DNA from: Silene latifolia
Taxonomy: Eukaryota; Streptophyta; Magnoliopsida; Caryophyllales; Caryophyllaceae
NCBI RefSeq assembly: GCF_048544455.1
Contig: NC_133526.1
Location: 11,796,001 to 11,860,000, forward strand
Length of the DNA stretch: 64,000 bases
Direction: 5' to 3'
Position numbers and translations under genes: made by a program
The notes under the pieces: generated by a model
Told to the model about the DNA's origin: nothing
Databases searched by the model: none
Seen by the model: the letters and a program-made list of their open reading frames with translations, nothing else
Shown here: piece after piece, positions 59,025 through 64,000 of the stretch
How positions within the stretch are numbered: position 1 is the stretch's first letter
How the letters are laid out: the number at the start of each line of letters is the position of its first letter

Positions 59025-59878
59025 TTTTGTGTAGTTTTGTAGATTTGTACATTTGGACTTCTGATTTGAACATTTTTTTTTTGGACTTTGTTTGGGGCGC
59101 AAGCCCCCAGTTTGCTTGGACTTTTGGACTTTGTTCGGGGCGTAAGCCCCCAGTTTGCTTGTACATTTGTATATACGACGGCCTGAGTGCCTTTGCTGCT
59201 GGGTTGTGTTGCTTGTACCTGCAGGTTAGTTCTTGAACAGGTTTGGTAGACAACGGTTTACGCCGTCATGCTGCCGATATTTACATGGAAATCACGCAAA
59301 GCATACATTTTATATATGGCCTTAATTAGCGCAAAAAGAAGACTCAAAAGAACGCGAAAATGCAAAAAATGCAAAAATTTGGCGGAAATGACCGGACGGT
59401 AGGGAGGGTTACCCCCTAAAAAAAGAAAAAAAGAGAAATTTATAAGTGTAGAAATGAAATGTTGAAAGTCGTTAAAAAAATGAAAAGAAAATTATTTCCT
59501 AATAAAGAAAAGAAATTTATTTCCTAAAAAAAAAAAAAATATTTCCTAATAAAGTAAATAAATGAATTAAAATAATGATAAAAAGAAGAATTAAATGTGA
59601 TGAAAATGGCGAAGGTGTCGACGTCGCCTCGAAATGCATGCCCGCCAATTTAGGAAACTTGAAACATGGTAAACTGCTCGTATTTACCAAAATAAAACCC
59701 CGCAGGAATAGGAAATCGTGCGTTTATAGAATTAGGAAAGATCCAACGCGGAAATCTCAGAAAGTGAGCCTGGGGAAGAGGCGCAGCATGAGCTGCGTCC
59801 CTTTGAAGAGGCGCAGCAGGTGCTGCGCCTGTTCCCAAGATGGTCTATTCTGTCAGATTTTTGGAAACAGCAATTTAG
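59025..59878. other. spacer between the two antisense ORFs
   Basis: Contains a direct duplication of TGGACTTTGTTYGGGGCG and AAGCCCCCAGTTTGCTTG (about 59085-59115 and 59129-59160), A-rich tracts at 59460-59560 and palindrome doublet D8. No gene is supported. The open frame over 59575-59883 has no features. Confidence 0.5.
59773..59836 (+). repeat. palindrome doublet D8 upstream of antisense ORF B
   Basis: GGGGAAGAGGCGCAGCATGA, GCTGCGTCCCTTTGAAGAGG, CGCAGCAGGTGCTGCGCCTG then TTCCCA. It ends 42 nt before the TATA box at 59879. Confidence 0.9.
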
Positions 59879-59886
59879 TATAAATA
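59879..59886 (+). promoter_or_regulatory. TATA box of antisense ORF B
   Basis: TATAAATA, 100 nt upstream of the ATG. It points along the plus strand, opposite to the retrotransposon's own transcription. Confidence 0.75.
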
Positions 59887-59985
59887 GAAGCGTCGATGGA
59901 GTTTTAATTCACATAATTCTTCCGTCTCTTCCTCGTCTATTCACATAAAACTCTCAAAATAAATTTTCAAGAGAAAATTATCGTC

Positions 59986-60663
59986 ATGAATACTTTGGAG
60001 ATCCGTTTGAAGGAATGGACTAATGAATTTTCGAATACGGAAAAGCATGACATGGGTGCTTACAACCTTGGGTCTTTATTGAGTTTGAAACTCATTAAAA
60101 TTGTAAAACCATTCTTGGATGCTTGCCTTGACTATTGGGACCCGAATTATCATGTTTTCGCGTTCCCGAGAGGTGATATTTGCCCGTTTCCCGAAGAAAT
60201 TGCTGCTATTGGTGGGTGGGACCCTGAACATTTACCTGCCATTCCTTCCACTTCACAAGGGTATAAGAGCAAATTCAGAGACTTGCTTGGACTGACCAGA
60301 CTTGAGGTGGATCGCTTAGTTACCCCGAAAAGCGTCAGAATGTTGGACTTTATTGATCGATTCATCAACAGGGCCGACCCTACTGTTTCTTATGTTGCCA
60401 GGAGGAGGGCATTTGGTTTTTGTTTGTTACATATGTACGTCTTCCAAGGACATGTTGATGAAGACTTGAGAGGTGATCCTCGCCTTTTGTGCCTTATTGA
60501 GCAAATGGAGCTGCGCAGGAGCCCAGCTTGCTTATGTTTAGGGGAGATTATCTTGGGCTTGGATAATAGGAAATCCAACCGTGATCTGCCAATTTTGGGG
60601 AGTCCCGTCATCTTACAGGTAAAAGACACCTTTTCTTTTCCTTCTTTTTTTTTCGTTCTTTTT

Positions 60664-60728
<65 letters not shown>

Positions 60729-61528
60729 TGTCTAATACCTGCTTTTGGTAGGTTTGGCTTATGGAGCGGCTCCGATTGCTCGAGCCCCCAGTTCATGCAC
60801 TTTCCTATCATTCCCGTATGATTGCGATGAGGACGCGGTTGTACATGGTGGACTTCACCCGGGTCTGCGATTATTGGAAGAACAAGTTGAAGAATGATGA
60901 TGGCCCGTTGATTAGGTGGATCGTACCGTGGTGGCACCTCAAGTCTGTCACTGGAGTGTCTTCTTTGGATCCTACTCGGTCCGTGCGCATTCCGGGACTG
61001 GAGTTCATGGTATGCATCTTTCCGGAAAGATTGATGAGGCAAGTTGGGTTGAAGCAGACGATACCTAGGCTTGATACCGTTCCGCAGACTGCTATGGCGC
61101 TTACCACGGAGAGCCGAAGAGAGTGGGCTATTAAATGGGCCCAAAGAAACATGTGGTTCTTGAACTTCTCCGCCAATGCTTTATGGGTGTCGGATTCCTA
61201 TCTGAGGTGGAGAAATGCTGCAACTCCGGAAGAGCGCGAGAGACTGAGGAAACGCGAGCCTGTCGACTACAAGGTGCGCGAGGGAGAAAAAGAGAAGGAG
61301 AAGCATCTGACAGAGGGAGAAGAAGAAGCTGGATTTCAGGTCATTCGTCCTTCAAAGAAATCAAAGACTACTCCTGTCACAGAGATGGTGGTTGGCAAGA
61401 ATGGAAGAGTCAGGCCTCGAGAAAGACCGTTGGTGATTAGGTCTGAAGTGGTGCATGAGCGCCCGGCTCGAGGTCGTGACAAGAAGTATGACAAGAATGA
61501 CAAGGGCAAAGGGAAGATGGAAGAATAG
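59986..61528 (+). CDS. antisense extra ORF B of the Tat element, 2 exons, 469 aa
   Basis: Exon 1 59986-60618 and exon 2 60752-61528 (GT-AG, phase 0) give an undamaged 469-residue frame. The intron contains a 62-T run. The N-terminal 350 residues are a globular, mostly helical domain with FLDACLDYWDPNYHVFAFPR, GDICPFPEEIAAIGGWDPE and IRWIVPWWHLKSVTG. It recalls the DUF7745/PMD-like proteins often found near plant retrotransposons (from memory, not tested). The C-terminus is highly charged and Lys/Glu-rich (KVREGEKEKEKHLTEGEEE, then DKKYDKNDKGKGKMEE), probably disordered. No catalytic motif is visible. It has its own TATA box and palindrome doublet, and AATAAA-type signals follow at 61571 and 61652. 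ORF B ends 542 bp from the integrase stop, tail to tail. It could be a regulator or chaperone of the element, but the function is unknown. Confidence 0.75.
60666..60727. repeat. poly(T) run, 62 nt, in the ORF B intron
   Basis: Uninterrupted T run acting as an extreme polypyrimidine tract before the acceptor at 60751. It is likely to vary in length between copies and reads. Confidence 0.95.
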
Positions 61529-62070
61529 CCCGAGTCTTTATTTATTATTTGATTATTATTATTATTGTTGTAATAAAAAGGAGGGATTTTTAGAATCCTA
61601 GCCTATTCTATTTTTATTATGTAACGTACTACTATTATTAGAAAGAGAATGGAATAAAAAAAGTTAAATGGTTATGAAACCGTTGTGACTTTCTTTTATT
61701 ATTCTTGTCGAATTTCAAATGCAATGCAACTGTCCTTCTATTTACATTTTAGATATAATGGGTTGAATCCCGCGAAGGATTGCCTACGTATTCACTTAGA
61801 AAAGCGAAATCAAACCCTTGCGCGTAGTTCGAGTAAATGTAAAAGAATAATTGTTCGAAGCAAGAGCTTGTAATGAACATAGAAAATAAGCATGAGCTTT
61901 GCTTGTTCTCAAGGTGCGAATTTAGTTTATTTGATGATATGAGGATGACAAATCTTGTCAAAATGCAAGAGCATTGTGACATTTAGCTTATTTCAGCTTG
62001 GCCAGGGGCCGTTTATTTAGTGCCACAAGAGCGACACAAGGGTTTACGCGAGGCGCGTTTTTGCCCTATT
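61529..62070. other. spacer between antisense ORF B and integrase
   Basis: Contains poly(A)-signal-like sequences of ORF B (AATAAA near 61571 and 61652). After 61990 it holds the end of the minus-strand pol transcript. No other feature. Confidence 0.5.
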
Positions 62071-63283
62071 CTAGGCATAGTACCGTTTCAGTTGGTCAAG
62101 GTTTGTGGGGTTTGAAAACTCATTCCCATCTAGGTCTGTGATTCTAACCGCACCCCCTGGGAGTATGGATTTGACTAGATATGGTCCGGCCCAATTAGGT
62201 TTGAATTTTCCCCTTGGGTCGACAGGTAAAAGAGCTCTAACCGATTTGAGTACTAAGTCTCCTTCTTTGATATTCCTTGGCCTGACCCTTTTGTTGAAAG
62301 CTCGTTTGATACGTGCTTGATAGGTTTGGACATTATGCAAGGCGCGTAGCCGACGTTCATCCAGGAGGATGAGTTCTTCATATCTATTCCTCTTCCAATC
62401 GGCTTCAGGGATTTGGCTTTCTAGTAGAATACGCAAGGATGGTATTTCTAGCTCGACTGGTTGTACGGCTTCCATGCCGTAGGTCAAATAGAAAGGAGTA
62501 GCCCCAGTGGGCGTCCTGACAGATGTACGGTACCCCCATAAAGCGAAGGGTATCTTGCTTGGCCAATCTCTATAGTTGTCGGTCATTTTCTTGAGAATTG
62601 TGACAACGTTCTTGTTTGCCGCCTCTACCGCACCGTTAGTCTGTGGTCTATAGGGCGAAGAGTGGTGATGCTTAATCTTGTATTTGGCTAGCAATTGCTC
62701 AGTTTCGGCTTGGAAATGTGACCCTTTATCGCTAATGATTTCATGTGGGCAACCATATCGACAGATGATGTTGTTTTGTATGAACTTTGCCACATTTTTA
62801 GCCGTAAGACCAGTGTAGGAAGCTGCTTCTACCCACTTGGTGAAGTAGTCAATCGCTACTAGAATGAAACAGTGACCTCCTGTTCCGGCTGGGGTTATCT
62901 TTCCGATTATGTCAATTCCCCATGCAGAAAATGGCCAAGGAGATGTCATCGTATAGAGCAATGAAGGAGGGACATGTTGTACATTCCCGAAGATTTGACA
63001 ATTGTGGCAATGTCTCACGTACTTGATGCAATCAGATTCCATTGTGGTCCAGTAATATCCCAAACGTGTGATTTTCTTTGCCATCATGGGCCCACTCATG
63101 TGAGGACCGCATTCTCCGTCGTGGACTTCTTCTATCACCTTTCGTGCCTGTGAATGATCAAGGCATCGTAGGACTACACCAAGAGGTGTTCTTTTGTATA
63201 ATTCTCCTTGCATCAGAATGTATTGGAAAGCTAATAGGCGTATAGCACGTTGTCCCCTTTTGTCCATATCTGGTGGATAGGTA
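62071..63283 (-). CDS. Tat integrase and pol C-terminus, 5'-truncated, open frame
   Basis: The minus-strand frame is open from 63283 to the stop at 62071-62073. It has an HHCC zinc region (EEVHDGECGPH then CHNCQ). The core has all three catalytic residues: Asp in WGIDIIGKITP, Asp in IISDKGSHF and Glu in NGAVEAANKN. Conserved C-terminal blocks follow (ALWGYRTSVRTPTGATPFYL, NWAGPYLVKSILPGGAVRIT). The sequence style fits the Tat lineage. RT and RNase H, expected at higher coordinates, are cut off by an LTR inserted at 63284. The Met at 63267 is therefore not a real start. It catalysed cDNA insertion as part of Pol. It belongs to the same minus-strand element as the PPT at 54966 and the two antisense ORFs. 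Confidence 0.9.
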
Positions 63284-64000
63284 TGTAATACTCCGTATTT
63301 ATATGTCTTGGGGGTACTCTATCGAGTAGCCCTTACTCTGTCGAGTATGGGCAAGTTGCGGAATAAAATAGTTTCTGACCTGTTGGGTACTCGATCGAGT
63401 AGCTGGGGTACTCGATCGAGTAAGGGGGTACTCGATCGAGTACCTTGGGTACTCGATCGAGTGTCCTATTATCGGGGTTTTTCTCGGGTTTTGTTAATTA
63501 CGCGATTAAGGTATTTAAACATATTCGTCCTTATTCTAAATCACTTTTTACAAAACCTAAAACCTGTTTAAGAGAGAAAGCAACTGGTTCTTCTTCCTAA
63601 TCGCGTTCTTGACAATTCCCGGAGTTCAGACGGTCAGTTTGTATCGTAGTTCGCGTCGTTGGATTCCTTGCGTCGAGGGTAAGCTTCTAGCATAATTTTT
63701 ATAATGTTTTGCTAGGTTTGGTCAAACCCTAATTTAGGGTTTGGGGGTTTTATGAGTAGTAAGTAATTGGTAGTCTTTATGTGTTATGTATGATAGGAGG
63801 AGAATTCGTAGAGGAGCCGTTTTGATACAAACTTGTAGATACCGTCTGCGTGTTGTGCTTTCCAGGTAGGATTTCCTACTCAGTATTAGTCCCATAATGG
63901 GATATTGGTGATGTGCTGTAGTTAGTTGTTTAATATGTGATTGTGATTGCGATTGTGATTGTGATTGTGATTGTGATTGGTTTCTATGGCTCTCGAGATG
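63284..64000 (-). mobile_element. LTR inserted into Tat pol, runs off the window
   Basis: TGTAATACTCCG at 63284 fits an LTR border. The segment carries TACTCGATCGAGTA palindromes at 63318-63465 and ACTCAGTATTAGTCC/TAGGATTTCCTACTCAGT near 63868. That resembles the solo LTR at 43603-44959 in reverse orientation. Its other end and the target duplication lie outside the window. Confidence 0.6.
63931..63980. repeat. GTGATT microsatellite
   Basis: GTGATT repeated about seven times with one GCGATT variant, inside the partial LTR. Confidence 0.95.

Noticed and set aside
58759-59253. Minus-strand open frame of 164 codons
   Set aside because: It overlaps the last exons of antisense ORF A and the duplicated spacer. 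The composition is that of a shadow frame.
59575-59883. Plus-strand open frame of 102 codons between the antisense ORFs
   Set aside because: It spans an A-rich tract and the palindrome doublet, has no domain, and runs into the TATA box of ORF B. It is more likely promoter sequence.

Overview
The window is nuclear DNA of a flowering plant, almost certainly a eudicot. It has GT-AG introns, plastid-targeted photosynthesis genes, MITEs of many families, Helitrons and nested Ty3/gypsy LTR retrotransposons. I suspect Caryophyllales from the flavour of the repeats, but the sequence alone does not prove it.

Gene-bearing left part (1-24.9 kb). A four-exon gene for a plastid LPA1-like protein (180-4294, +) converges on psaE, photosystem I subunit IV (6782-8428, -, three exons). 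A third gene (20446-24841, +, eight exons, 758 aa) belongs to no family I recognise. Its start codon lies 29 bp downstream of a hAT insertion. Between psaE and this gene are MITE clusters, a duplicated repeat with a Tourist-like insertion, and a candidate Helitron (11208-18759). That Helitron holds a MULE MITE, a miniature TRIM retrotransposon, a decayed intron-containing gene resembling Pfam Transposase_28, and about six copies of a 141-bp tandem repeat.

Middle part (24.9-39.6 kb). This is mostly MITEs (MULE, hAT, Stowaway-like), an Athila-like LTR, two LINE insertions with clear target duplications, and a CACTA element inside one LINE. The only host gene seen is an intronless minus-strand CLE gene (33086-33439) whose last residues are the TDIF peptide HEVPSGPNPISN.

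Retrotransposon part (39.6-64 kb). A solo LTR (39645-41629) hosts a small Helitron. Next come two long LTRs of one Tat-type family in inverted orientation (41994-45686 and 52627-54965). They flank a copia fragment and a 3'-truncated, mutated Athila element (45968-52540). The left LTR is itself split by a solo LTR. Outside the right LTR lies the minus-strand 3' half of a Tat element: PPT, tandem repeats, two intron-containing extra ORFs on the opposite strand (56017-59024 and 59986-61528), and an open integrase frame (62071-63283). Another LTR inserted at 63284 cuts this off and runs out of the window.

The most interesting signals are palindromes reused inside elements. A doublet of GCGCAGCA/TGCTGCG palindromes recurs in the Tat LTRs, next to the predicted LTR TATA box and upstream of both antisense ORFs. 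A CTCGATCGAG palindrome recurs in the Athila LTR, coding region and 3' region, and in other LTR families here.

All coordinates come from reading the sequence by eye. Family names rest on remembered motifs, with no database search.
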